Below are positions 1 to 8,168 of a stretch of DNA of 64,000 nucleotides, one piece after another. The translations under genes were made by a program, and so were the position numbers. The notes below the pieces were generated by a model, which saw nothing but the letters and a program-made list of their open reading frames with translations, did not search any database and was not told the DNA's origin. How positions within the stretch are numbered: the first letter of the stretch is position 1; each line of letters begins with the position of its first letter. Source of the DNA: an uncultured Lachnospiraceae bacterium (GTDB lineage: Bacteria; Bacillota; Clostridia; Lachnospirales; Lachnospiraceae); contig CAJKGK010000001.1 of NCBI GenBank assembly GCA_905199445.1, forward strand, positions 248,001-312,000, in the 5' to 3' direction.

Positions 1-1754
1 ATCATACGGCCTTCGCGGACAATGTCTTTCATACATGCAAAATCCGAATCCAGCAAAACAATATGGGCCACCTGCTTGGCTGCATCGGAACCGGCAGCCA
101 TGGCGATACCACAATCGGCATCCTTTAAGGCCAAAACATCGTTGACACCATCGCCAACCATCCCCACGACCTTGCCGTCAGCCTGATAAGCCTTGATAAT
201 CCGCTGCTTCTGTTCAGGCGTCACACGCCCGTAAACCGTATATTTTCCAACGGCTTCAATCAAATCTGCATCATCTTCCGGAAGCTTTGTGGCATCAATA
301 TATTTTTCGCCATTAGCCAGACCGGCCTCCACAGCGATATGGGATACCGTGGCCGGATTATCACCGGAAATCACCTTGACAGCCACATCCTGGCTGGCAA
401 AATACTCAAAGGTCGACCGGGCCTCAGTCCGAATACAATCCGAGATAAGAATCAGCCCCACTGGACTTACATCCTCAATGGTCTCATCTTCGCTGGAAAT
501 ACGGCCGGCCTGCGCCAGAAGGAGGACTCTAAGTCCCTGTTCCGAATAAGGCGCTGCCTTCTGCGCCAGCGTTTCATCCCCCTTCATAATAAATTCAGGA
601 GCACCCAGTACATAGGATCCATGATCCTCAAAACTGATAGCTCTGAATTTTCTAGCAGAAGAAAAAGGAATCGCATCTGTCACGTTCCAATTTTTTGTAT
701 TGGAAAAATAATTCATCAGCGCCGTCTGCGTACTGTTAACATCATCAAAAGCAAATGCGATTTCATTCATTGCTGTGCGGATCTCCTCCGCAGTATGACT
801 TCCCAGGGGAATGATATCCGTAACTTCCAGCTCACCGGTAGTGATGGTGCCCGTTTTATCTGTACACAACACATTGACTCTGGCCAGAGCTTCAATAGCT
901 TCCATTTCCTGAACAAGCGCCCGTTTGCCTGCCAGACGTCCCACACCCAGAATAAAGGAAATACTTGTAAGCAGCACAAGCCCTTCCGGTATCATACCGA
1001 TCACACCGGAAACGGTGCTCACAATAGCATCCGCCAGAGTTGTTCCTTCCACATTTTGCTGCGAAATAAACAAAAGAATCCCCACGGGAATAATAATAAA
1101 GCCAACCACCTTAATAATTCGCTTGATAGAATCCTGCATTTCCGAAGTGGCCCGTTTTTTGTCTCTGGCCTGGTTGGCAAGTACAGTAGCATAATTATCC
1201 TTTCCCACATGCTCTACTTTGGCCAGTCCGCTGCCGGCCACCAGATAGCTGCCGGAAAATAAGGCATCTCCTGCCTTTTTCTTCACCGGCTTTGACTCAC
1301 CGGTAATCATAGATTCATTGACCTCTATACCTGAAGATTCCAGCACAATACTATCCGCACTGATCTGATTGCCGCTTTCTACCGCAATGACATCGTCCAT
1401 GACAATTTCTTCAATGGGGATCTCACTGCGCTGTCCCTCTCTGATCACGGTCGCTTTTGTGGCAGTAATGACCGCCAGACCATCCACAAGCTTTTTAACC
1501 TTCAGCTCCTGAATGATCCCAATGATCGTGTTCACAATCATAACCCCGAGAAAAGTCAGATTCTTAATCTGACCGGTAAATAAAATCAATCCTCCAAGAA
1601 ACAGGTTTAAAAAGTTAAAATAAGTCAGCGTATGGGTACGCACAATCTGGGAAGTTGTTTTTGATACACTGTTATTCGTCTCATTTACAAGGCCCTGCGC
1701 CACTCTCTGGCGGACCTCCTCATGGGTCAGACCTTTATAAGTTTCTTTGTCCAT
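1..1754 (-). CDS. P-type cation-translocating ATPase, CtpE-like (partial, C-terminus outside window)
   Basis: Membrane P-type ATPase that would move a cation across the cytoplasmic membrane at the cost of ATP. Residues 1-584 are visible; the C-terminal helices lie beyond the left edge. Seen in order: N-terminal KGLTHEEV segment, first membrane helices, actuator motif TGES near residue 151, MIPEGL helix near residue 252, phosphorylated aspartate in DKTGT at residue 299, and the hinge GDGVND near residue 536. The MIPEGLVLL helix resembles mycobacterial CtpE, reported as a calcium transporter; calcium is therefore a guess, not shown here. The start is an ATG at 1752-1754 with only a weak AGAAAG upstream. 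No partner gene is adjacent. Confidence 0.9.
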   Translation of the reverse strand, partial: MDKETYKGLTHEEVRQRVAQGLVNETNNSVSKTTSQIVRTHTLTYFNFLNLFLGGLILFTGQIKNLTFLGVMIVNTIIGIIQELKVKKLVDGLAVITATKATVIREGQRSEIPIEEIVMDDVIAVESGNQISADSIVLESSGIEVNESMITGESKPVKKKAGDALFSGSYLVAGSGLAKVEHVGKDNYATVLANQARDKKRATSEMQDSIKRIIKVVGFIIIPVGILLFISQQNVEGTTLADAIVSTVSGVIGMIPEGLVLLTSISFILGVGRLAGKRALVQEMEAIEALARVNVLCTDKTGTITTGELEVTDIIPLGSHTAEEIRTAMNEIAFAFDDVNSTQTALMNYFSNTKNWNVTDAIPFSSARKFRAISFEDHGSYVLGAPEFIMKGDETLAQKAAPYSEQGLRVLLLAQAGRISSEDETIEDVSPVGLILISDCIRTEARSTFEYFASQDVAVKVISGDNPATVSHIAVEAGLANGEKYIDATKLPEDDADLIEAVGKYTVYGRVTPEQKQRIIKAYQADGKVVGMVGDGVNDVLALKDADCGIAMAAGSDAAKQVAHIVLLDSDFACMKDIVREGRM

Positions 1755-1856
1755 GCTATCTTTCTTTCTGCAAAACCGCAGGCTGCTGCGGCCTTAAAGT
1801 GTGTTTTGCAAAACCCACTGCTCAAGGTTAACGGGTAACTTCAGATCTGCGCTCTA

Positions 1857-2771
1857 TTATATTTGTTCTCTATTATAGGGTGTGGTCTGATAAACAAAAT
1901 AATTCAGCCAGTTGGAATAAATCCACTGTCCGTGAGAACGCCAGCAAAGGACTGGTGTCTTTTGAGGGTCATCATCCGGGAAATAATGCTTTGGAATATC
2001 CGGATTCATTCCTTTGGCCAAATCCCTGAAATACTCCTTTGCCAGAGTATCCGCATCGTATTCGGAATGACCCATCACAAAAAACTGAGATCCGGTTTCA
2101 TTGCCCACCATATACACGCCGGCCTCCGGAGAATCCGCCATAATTTTCAGTTCCGGCACCTTCTCAATATCCTGGGCATAAACGGTTGTATGCCTTGAAT
2201 GCGGCACGTAAAAAATCGTATCCAGACCACGGAATAACCTGGATTTTGGATTTAAAAGTCTGTGGGGAAAAATACCGGAAATCTTATGGTCCAGAATATG
2301 CTTCTGAATGCCATAATGATAATAAAGTCCTGCCTGAGCCCCCCAGCAGATATGAAAAGTGGAATGAACATGGGTTTTTGACCACTCCATAATCTCACAG
2401 AGTTCATCCCAGTACTCCACTTCCTCAAAATCCATCATCTCCACAGGTGCCCCTGTAATAATAAGTCCATCATACCGTTCATTTTTAATCTCATCAAAGG
2501 TCTTATAAAATGCCAGCATATGTTCCTCAGATGTATGAGTTGAAGTGTAGGTGGATGTCTGTAAAAGCTCCACCTCGATCTGGAGGGGCGTGTTGGACAG
2601 GCACCTTAAAATCTGTGTTTCCGTTTCTATTTTTGTAGGCATCAGATTTAAAATAACAATTTTCAGAGGACGTATATCCTGAGTTAACGCCCGTTTTTCT
2701 GTCATTACAAAAATATGTTCATTTTCAAGAATCTGACGCGCTGGAAGATCGTCATTAATTTTAATCGGCAA
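1857..2771 (-). CDS. metA: Homoserine O-acyltransferase, MetA type (probably acetyl-CoA specific)
   Basis: Activates the hydroxyl of L-homoserine for methionine synthesis. The 304-residue protein is full length for MetA and carries nucleophile Cys142 (HICWGAQ), His235 and Glu237 (GHSEYD), and Lys47 of the LMPTKIET segment. Residue 111 is Glu (TGAPVEMM); family work shows Glu111 favours acetyl-CoA while Gly111, as in E. coli, favours succinyl-CoA, so homoserine O-acetyltransferase is the better name. The start is TTG at 2769-2771, preceded 7 nt upstream by GGAGGC; no better ATG exists. It stands alone behind a strong promoter and a roughly 70-nt leader. Confidence 0.95.
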   Translation of the reverse strand: MPIKINDDLPARQILENEHIFVMTEKRALTQDIRPLKIVILNLMPTKIETETQILRCLSNTPLQIEVELLQTSTYTSTHTSEEHMLAFYKTFDEIKNERYDGLIITGAPVEMMDFEEVEYWDELCEIMEWSKTHVHSTFHICWGAQAGLYYHYGIQKHILDHKISGIFPHRLLNPKSRLFRGLDTIFYVPHSRHTTVYAQDIEKVPELKIMADSPEAGVYMVGNETGSQFFVMGHSEYDADTLAKEYFRDLAKGMNPDIPKHYFPDDDPQKTPVLCWRSHGQWIYSNWLNYFVYQTTPYNREQI

Positions 2772-2797
2772 TTTTTAGCCTCCTTCATGTCTGTTTC

Positions 2798-2837
2798 GTC
2801 CCAATCAAAGAACCTTTATCATCGGACCATCAGGGAC
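2798..2837 (-). promoter_or_regulatory. metA: Possible structured leader of metA
   Basis: Between the metA promoter and its ribosome binding site the transcript can pair GTCCC with GGGAC (2833-2837 with 2798-2802) around an inner AAAG/CTTT hairpin. It does not match the SAM-I riboswitch layout. Function is unknown and the pairing rests on sight only. Confidence 0.3.
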
Positions 2838-2847
2838 TTTCATTTAT

Positions 2848-2876
2848 ATTATAATTTGTAAAATATTAAATATCAA
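2848..2876 (-). promoter_or_regulatory. metA: Promoter of metA
   Basis: On the minus strand TTGATA (2871-2876) and TATAAT (2848-2853) are separated by 17 nt, a near-consensus sigma-A promoter. Predicted transcription start is near 2841. Confidence 0.75.
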
Positions 2877-2951
2877 CCTTATGGACAAAAAATTCAGACA
2901 CTCTTAGAAATTTTTAGAAATATTTAAAATTTATCCAAAATTCTCTCATGT

Positions 2952-3962
2952 TTACCGGCTGGTCAGATGCCCGATATTTTTAATAAGTACAGAAATGCTG
3001 CCGTCGGGATTTGTAATAAATTCCACTACATCCTGATTGTCATACTGCTCCATGGGAATACTGATCTCAATTCCTGTATCGGTTTTTATAAACTGACGTT
3101 CAAATTTTTTGATGGTCTGTTTATTCATCGGCGTAATCACAGCTTCGGCCATATGATATTTTTCTATTTTCTCCTCAAAATCCTTTTTCATATCCTCATG
3201 ATCCGAAAAAAGCTTTTCCTTCACCGCTTCCACGGCCAGGCTGCCTTCTTCCTCAAAAGCGTCATAAAGTACCTTCTTAACCTCCATCTGACGCTCCACA
3301 TTGCCTTCATCAAAATATTTTTTATTCACCTGATCCACAGCCTTTGTCACAATATCCAGCCTTGCCTTCTGAGACAAAGGTGCATGACATTTCAAAAACA
3401 GTTCAGACATATAATTGGACCTGGTACCGTTAATGTTATATTTTCGTTCCAGCAGCTCAATATCCATAGATGCCAGATCGATAATGGCAGCCTCTGAAAG
3501 CTTCTGTCCTTCATTGGGCAGCAATGCCTTTTGCATAATAATACTGTTTGTATTTTCTCCCAGATCTGAGGTTGTCATATGTGTATATGAAGATTTATAA
3601 TTCATTTTTAAAAGACCTAAATAATCCTGCTCCTGACACCGGAACAAAACAACCGCCAGATCGGCCGAAGGAATTTCTATATTGGAATTCATAATGGAAT
3701 ACAAAAAAACGGCCAGCTTCTGACTGGTTGATACAAAAGTATCCGGCGAAAAAAACTTAAGCTCATCTAAAATCTCTGAGTCCTCACAAAAACTACAGTG
3801 CTTAATGTCATCGCTTCCCGTCACCTTCTCAATATGAGTTCTGAAAAAATCATAAAGCTGTGGACCACACTCCAGCTCCCGGTCTGAAAGTACCGGCATC
3901 CCTACAGCAGAATCCAGAATATGTATAATCACTTTCCTTATAATAATATCGTCTTTATTCAT
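2952..3962 (-). CDS. 37-kDa nucleoid-associated protein (NdpA/YejK family)
   Basis: Cytoplasmic protein of the NA37 family, whose E. coli member YejK binds the nucleoid. Typical features are the N-terminal KVIIHILD segment, the FFRTHIEKV stretch, a central region reading LAVVLFRCQEQDYLGLLKMNYK, and a C-terminal domain ending in FITNPDGSISVLIKN. The ATG at 3960-3962 (MNKDDIII) is chosen because AGAGG lies 9 nt upstream; an ATG three codons earlier abuts that ribosome binding site. It diverges from the apbE operon. Its role in Firmicutes is not established; some relatives sit in phage or defence contexts, but nothing here supports that. Confidence 0.85.
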   Translation of the reverse strand: MNKDDIIIRKVIIHILDSAVGMPVLSDRELECGPQLYDFFRTHIEKVTGSDDIKHCSFCEDSEILDELKFFSPDTFVSTSQKLAVFLYSIMNSNIEIPSADLAVVLFRCQEQDYLGLLKMNYKSSYTHMTTSDLGENTNSIIMQKALLPNEGQKLSEAAIIDLASMDIELLERKYNINGTRSNYMSELFLKCHAPLSQKARLDIVTKAVDQVNKKYFDEGNVERQMEVKKVLYDAFEEEGSLAVEAVKEKLFSDHEDMKKDFEEKIEKYHMAEAVITPMNKQTIKKFERQFIKTDTGIEISIPMEQYDNQDVVEFITNPDGSISVLIKNIGHLTSR

Positions 3963-4014
3963 ATATTTCATCCTCTGTGTTTACATTTTCATTATGATAA
4001 CACTTTTCCCCCCT

Positions 4015-4043
4015 GGTTGACAAGGGTTCACCCTGCCTGTATA
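4015..4043 (+). promoter_or_regulatory. Promoter of the apbE-eetA-eetB operon
   Basis: TTGACA (4015-4020), a 17-nt spacer and TATACT (4038-4043). A divergent minus-strand promoter for the NA37 gene (TTGTCA, 17 nt, TTATCA) overlaps the same segment. Confidence 0.75.
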
Positions 4044-4065
4044 CTCTTTTCCAGGAGGTATTCCT

Positions 4066-5124
4066 ATGAAATGTAAAAGACATATCCCAGTTATTTTAAT
4101 TATAAGCCTTTTATTTGGTATGATTTTAACCGGATGTACCCAGCCCCTGCGTTCCTCGTCCTCGGTGGAGCTCATACTGGATACCATTGTAGATATTAAG
4201 GTATACGGACATGCAACTCAAAAATCCCTGGATTTGGCTGTTGATGCTGCTTTTGACAAAGCCCGGGAACTGAATCTTATTTTCAGCGCATGTGATCCTA
4301 AAAGCGAATTGTATCAGGTGAATGAAAATGCTGCTCATGGCCCGGTTGTAATTTCCCATGAACTTTTCACAGTCCTTGAAACAAGTATAGACTATGCGCA
4401 AAAAACCCAGGGGGCCTTTGATCCCACTCTGGGCAGGCTCATTGAGCTATGGGGGATAGGTACAGATCACCCTCAGGTTCCCTCTGCGGATGCCATCAGT
4501 GCTCTGGCAGGCAGACGAAACTATGAACATATCACACTGGATGCAAAAAAAAGCACGGTATTTTACGAAACCGATGATTTTTGTGTAGATCTGGGCGCCA
4601 TCGCCAAAGGTTATATTGCAGATGAACTGAAACGGCTGTTGGAAGAAGATTATCATATACAATCAGCCATATTAAATCTTGGCGGCAACACAATCACCAT
4701 TGGGTCAAAACCAGACGGCTCTGACTGGAATATTGGGATCGTCAATCCAAAATCCCCGGATGATATGGAACATCCGGCGTTCTATATCCGGGCAACCGGC
4801 AAAACCTTTGTCACCAGCGGCAATTATCAGCGCTATTTTGAAGATGAAACCGGAAAGCGTTATCATCATATTTTTGACGGTCATACCGGTTATCCATCAG
4901 AGACAGGCCTGGACAGTGTCACAATCATCACCGATGTTTCCATGAATGCAGACGCCCTGTCCACTGCGGTTTTTGTCATGGGTCTGGAAAGGGGCATGGC
5001 TTATGTGGAATCCCTGGAAAATACAGAGGCCATCTTTATTGACAGCAGCGGATGTGCGTACGCCACATCGGGAATTAAAAACCAGGTCACCAAAGGCAGC
5101 CTGTCTCTGGAACCATCGCCCTAA
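4066..5124 (+). CDS. apbE: FAD:protein FMN transferase, lipoprotein (ApbE/FmnB)
   Basis: Transfers FMN from FAD to a Thr/Ser of extracytoplasmic flavoproteins. The 352-residue protein has a signal peptide ending in lipobox LTGC (Cys24), so it should be anchored outside the membrane. Family motifs are LDTIVDIKVYG near residue 37, DLGAIAKGY near 180 and HHIFDGHTGYP near 268, followed by the metal-binding MNADALSTAVFVMG segment. An AGGAGGT site lies 6 nt before the ATG. It is first in an operon with NusG-II (EetA-like) and EetB-like genes, the order known from flavin-based extracellular electron transfer loci such as Listeria fmnB-eetA-eetB. No FMN-binding substrate protein is encoded in the window. 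Confidence 0.93.
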   Translation: MKCKRHIPVILIISLLFGMILTGCTQPLRSSSSVELILDTIVDIKVYGHATQKSLDLAVDAAFDKARELNLIFSACDPKSELYQVNENAAHGPVVISHELFTVLETSIDYAQKTQGAFDPTLGRLIELWGIGTDHPQVPSADAISALAGRRNYEHITLDAKKSTVFYETDDFCVDLGAIAKGYIADELKRLLEEDYHIQSAILNLGGNTITIGSKPDGSDWNIGIVNPKSPDDMEHPAFYIRATGKTFVTSGNYQRYFEDETGKRYHHIFDGHTGYPSETGLDSVTIITDVSMNADALSTAVFVMGLERGMAYVESLENTEAIFIDSSGCAYATSGIKNQVTKGSLSLEPSP

Positions 5125-5147
5125 AATCCAATGCAAAGGAGAAACTT

Positions 5148-5570
5148 ATGTCAACTTCAAAATCAGAATTTCGTAAAACCATTGTCTGTGTTCTTATCGC
5201 CGTTCTCCTTTTTTGTGTCGGTATCGTCGGTATTTTTCTGCTCAGAAAAAATACCGTCCAATCCGGGATCGCCATGATCTATCAGGACGGCACGCTGCTT
5301 GAAACCATTAATTTAAACAGTGTCACCAAAGGCTATACCCTGCGTGTGGACGGTGACCATGGGGCTTACAATATCATTGATATCCAGCCTGGAAAAATCG
5401 GAATCATCGAAGCCTCCTGCCCGGATCAGATCTGTGTTCATACCGGCTATATTTCCAGCAGTGTCTCACCGATTACCTGTCTCCCGAATCATCTGATCAT
5501 CCAAATTCAGGGCAGCTATGACAAAAATGCCCCCCTGACCAATGAAATTCCAGATGGAATTTCAAGATAA
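5148..5570 (+). CDS. eetA: NusG domain II-containing membrane-anchored protein (EetA-like)
   Basis: Small protein of 140 residues with one N-terminal membrane helix (about residues 11-30) and an external domain of the NusG-II family. The diagnostic cysteine pattern is present: CPDQICVHTG followed by ITCLPNHLII. Family members lie between apbE and EetB genes; in Listeria the equivalent EetA is needed for extracellular electron transfer, with unknown biochemistry. The ATG follows AAAGGAG closely and the gene starts 23 bp after apbE. Assignment as EetA rests on domain and order, not on an alignment. Confidence 0.8.
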   Translation: MSTSKSEFRKTIVCVLIAVLLFCVGIVGIFLLRKNTVQSGIAMIYQDGTLLETINLNSVTKGYTLRVDGDHGAYNIIDIQPGKIGIIEASCPDQICVHTGYISSSVSPITCLPNHLIIQIQGSYDKNAPLTNEIPDGISR

Positions 5571-5616
5571 CGGGTATTCATATGATATATTTATGCGAAC
5601 TGGAGCTGAAATCACT

Positions 5617-6117
5617 TTGAAAAACAAAAAAATAAGCAGGCTTCCCCTGCTGGCTATGTTTACAACCATTGCCCTCACGATCTTTATGATTGAATCCGCC
5701 ATCCCCCCCATTGTTCCCATCCCTGGAATCAAGCTGGGATTGTCCAATATTATTACGCTTGTGCTGATCGCAGGTGCCTGCTGGCAGGATGCCTTCATTG
5801 TTCTCATGATGCGGATTCTTATCGGCAGTATTTTCGCCGGTCAGATGATGTCCTTTTTCTACAGTCTGGCCGGGGGACTGCTCTGTCTTTTGGCTATGAC
5901 CCTGATGCACCGGCTTCTGGGTTCAAAACTTTTATGGTTTACCAGCATCATTGGTGCTCTTTGCCATAATATCGGACAGATTGGTGTGGCAGCGTTGGTT
6001 CTGGGATCCGGTTATGTATTTTATTATTTTCCGTTTTTATTGGTCAGCGGTGTCATCACCGGCCTTTTCACCGGGCTGTGTGCCCAGTTTCTGCTGCCCC
6101 GCCTGCCCAAATTTTAA
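5617..6117 (+). CDS. eetB: Gx transporter family membrane protein (EetB-like; formerly heptaprenyl diphosphate synthase component I)
   Basis: About 166 residues, almost all membrane helices (roughly five). The signature IPPIVPIPGIKLGLSNIITL is typical of the family misnamed heptaprenyl diphosphate synthase subunit I and now called Gx transporter or EetB. The TTG at 5617-5619 is preferred: GGAG lies 11 nt upstream and the product then begins (M)KNKKISRL as family members do; in-frame ATGs exist at 5593 and 5542, the latter inside eetA. It is third in the apbE-eetA operon. Known from Listeria to be required for flavin-based electron export; whether it moves a substrate is unknown. Confidence 0.8.
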   Translation: MKNKKISRLPLLAMFTTIALTIFMIESAIPPIVPIPGIKLGLSNIITLVLIAGACWQDAFIVLMMRILIGSIFAGQMMSFFYSLAGGLLCLLAMTLMHRLLGSKLLWFTSIIGALCHNIGQIGVAALVLGSGYVFYYFPFLLVSGVITGLFTGLCAQFLLPRLPKF

Positions 6118-6259
6118 AAATCTACAAATCTATAACACTATTTTTTATCATCCCCCTGGATTGTTACATCTTGGAAACGTTTTTGATAATTCCGTGAAAC
6201 ATCTGTGTTTTACCATTAAACCACACCAATGATCATATGATATCCAGGAGGAATTTTTA

Positions 6260-8101
6260 ATGTGCGGATTTACAGGTTTTACGAATAACAGTCTCCCAGA
6301 GCATCCGGAGCAAATCCTTACAGAAATGAATCAAATGATTATTCACCGCGGGCCGGACTGCGGCGGCACATATATTGATAAGAAAATATCACTGGGCTTT
6401 CGTCGTCTGAAAATCATTGACCTTTCCAGCCAGGGCGATCAGCCGGTTCCCAATGAGGATGGCAGCTGTGTTCTTGTATTTAATGGAGAAATCTATAATT
6501 ATCAAAAACTGCGCCAGGCCCTTCTGGCCTGCGGTCATACATTTAAAAGCCAGTCAGACAGCGAGGTCATTCTTCACGGCTATGAAGAATATGGCATTAA
6601 AATACTGCAAAAGCTTCGGGGTATGTTTGCATTTGTGATCTGGGATAAAAAAAATGAGACCCTTTTTATGGCCAGGGATTTTTTCGGTATTAAGCCTTTA
6701 TACTATACTGACAATACCCTGGACGGATCCCTGATTTTTGGCTCTGAAATTAAGGCGTTTCTAAAACATCCCCTTTTTATAAAAGAATTAAATCCCAATG
6801 CGCTCAGACCTTATTTGTCCTTTCAGTATTCCCCCCTTGATGAAACCTTTTTCAAAGGTGTTTATAAGCTGCCGCCAGCGCACTATATGATTTACAGGCA
6901 TAAAAAATTCACGCTGAAGCCTTACTGGGAGCCATGCTTTAATTCTTCCAGCCAAAGGCTTGATGAATATGTGAAAATGATCCAGGAAACCTTAAAGGAA
7001 TCCGTTAAATACCATCAGATCAGTGATGTAAAGGTAGGCTCCTTTTTATCTGGCGGGGTAGACTCCAGCTATATTACTGCCCTGCTTCGTCCCGAAGAAT
7101 CCTTTTCTGTAGGCTTTGCTTACAATGGTTTTGACGAAACCGCCCAGGCGGCCCACCTGTCCGCTTTACTGGGTGTTAAAAATCACAGAAAATTAATTTC
7201 TTCAGAGGAATGTTTTAAGGTGCTCCCCTTGATTCAGTATTATATGGATGAACCCCAGTCCAATCCCTCAGCCGTACCCTTATATTTTCTGTCTGAACTG
7301 GCCGCCCAACATGTGACCGTTGCTTTGTCCGGCGAAGGCTCAGATGAACTTTTCGGCGGATACCTGTGGTATTTATTATCAGACAACATGCGAAAATACC
7401 GGCGACTTCCCTTTTTTTTGCGAAGAGGTATTCACCATATCAGCCGGTATATGCCCAAAAACCATTTCACAGATTTTTTATACAGAGGGGGACAGAAAAT
7501 CGAAGAACGTTTTATCGGTCAGGCCTATGTTTTTCCGGAACAGGAAGCCTTTGGCATTCTCAACGAAAGTTACCGCTGCGGCCCTTCTGTTCATGAGGTC
7601 ACTCAAAAATTTTATGATAAAGTAAAAAATAAAGATGATCTGACCAAAATGCAGTATCTTGATCTCAGCCTTTGGATGCCTGGTGACATACTGCTTAAAG
7701 CCGATAAAATGAGTATGGCTCACTCCCTGGAGCTGCGGGTTCCTTTTCTGGATCGAAAGGTTATGGAAACTGCAGGACAGATTCCTGCCAAGTATCGCGT
7801 CAAAGGAATGGTCACCAAATACGCATTAAGAATCGCAGCAAAGCAAAGTCTGCCCAGTGAATGGGCCAACCGGTGCAAGGTAGGGTTTCCGGTGCCGATC
7901 CGTTACTGGTTCAGGGAAAAACGCTATTATGAAATGATTTGCGAAATGTTTACCTCTCCTCAGGCCAGACAGTTTTTCAATTCAGATGCACTGCTTACAC
8001 TGGCCAAAGATCACTACGAGCACAAGGCAGACAACGGTCGTAAGTTATGGACGATTTACGTCTTTCTTGTGTGGTATCAGAAATTTTTTGTAGAAATGTG
8101 A
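6260..8101 (+). CDS. asnB: Asparagine synthase (glutamine-hydrolysing)
   Basis: Makes asparagine from aspartate, ATP and glutamine nitrogen in the cytosol. The 613-residue protein starts MCGF, exposing catalytic Cys2 of the class II glutaminase domain (about residues 1-200), followed by the synthetase domain with pyrophosphatase loop SGGVDSS and the GEGSDELFGGY segment. The C-terminal ADKMSMAHSLELRVPFLD block is typical of AsnB. AGGAGG lies 7 nt before the ATG. It is monocistronic and ends at a shared terminator facing the sucrose operon. An AsnB-like amidotransferase for another substrate is possible but no biosynthetic neighbours suggest it. Confidence 0.95.
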   Translation: MCGFTGFTNNSLPEHPEQILTEMNQMIIHRGPDCGGTYIDKKISLGFRRLKIIDLSSQGDQPVPNEDGSCVLVFNGEIYNYQKLRQALLACGHTFKSQSDSEVILHGYEEYGIKILQKLRGMFAFVIWDKKNETLFMARDFFGIKPLYYTDNTLDGSLIFGSEIKAFLKHPLFIKELNPNALRPYLSFQYSPLDETFFKGVYKLPPAHYMIYRHKKFTLKPYWEPCFNSSSQRLDEYVKMIQETLKESVKYHQISDVKVGSFLSGGVDSSYITALLRPEESFSVGFAYNGFDETAQAAHLSALLGVKNHRKLISSEECFKVLPLIQYYMDEPQSNPSAVPLYFLSELAAQHVTVALSGEGSDELFGGYLWYLLSDNMRKYRRLPFFLRRGIHHISRYMPKNHFTDFLYRGGQKIEERFIGQAYVFPEQEAFGILNESYRCGPSVHEVTQKFYDKVKNKDDLTKMQYLDLSLWMPGDILLKADKMSMAHSLELRVPFLDRKVMETAGQIPAKYRVKGMVTKYALRIAAKQSLPSEWANRCKVGFPVPIRYWFREKRYYEMICEMFTSPQARQFFNSDALLTLAKDHYEHKADNGRKLWTIYVFLVWYQKFFVEM

Positions 8102-8112
8102 TGCAGGATCTC

Positions 8113-8152
8113 AAAAGGGGGATTTCCATTTTTCAGGAATCCCCCTTTTTTT
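8113..8152. terminator. Bidirectional intrinsic terminator between asnB and scrK
   Basis: AAAAGGGGGATT pairs with AATCCCCCTTTT around a short loop, with T-runs on both strands, so it can end both convergent transcripts. Confidence 0.85.
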
Positions 8153-8168
8153 CAGGATTTCTCCCGTC

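Noticed and set aside
339..1262. Long plus-strand open frame opposite the P-type ATPase
   Set aside because: The opposite strand encodes clear ATPase motifs over this span; the plus frame has no recognisable domain or ribosome binding site.
2772..2860. SAM-I riboswitch upstream of metA
   Set aside because: The leader is too short and lacks the conserved helices of that class.
6118..6259. T-box upstream of asnB
   Set aside because: The interval is only 142 nt and shows no antiterminator TGGN motif with a following terminator.
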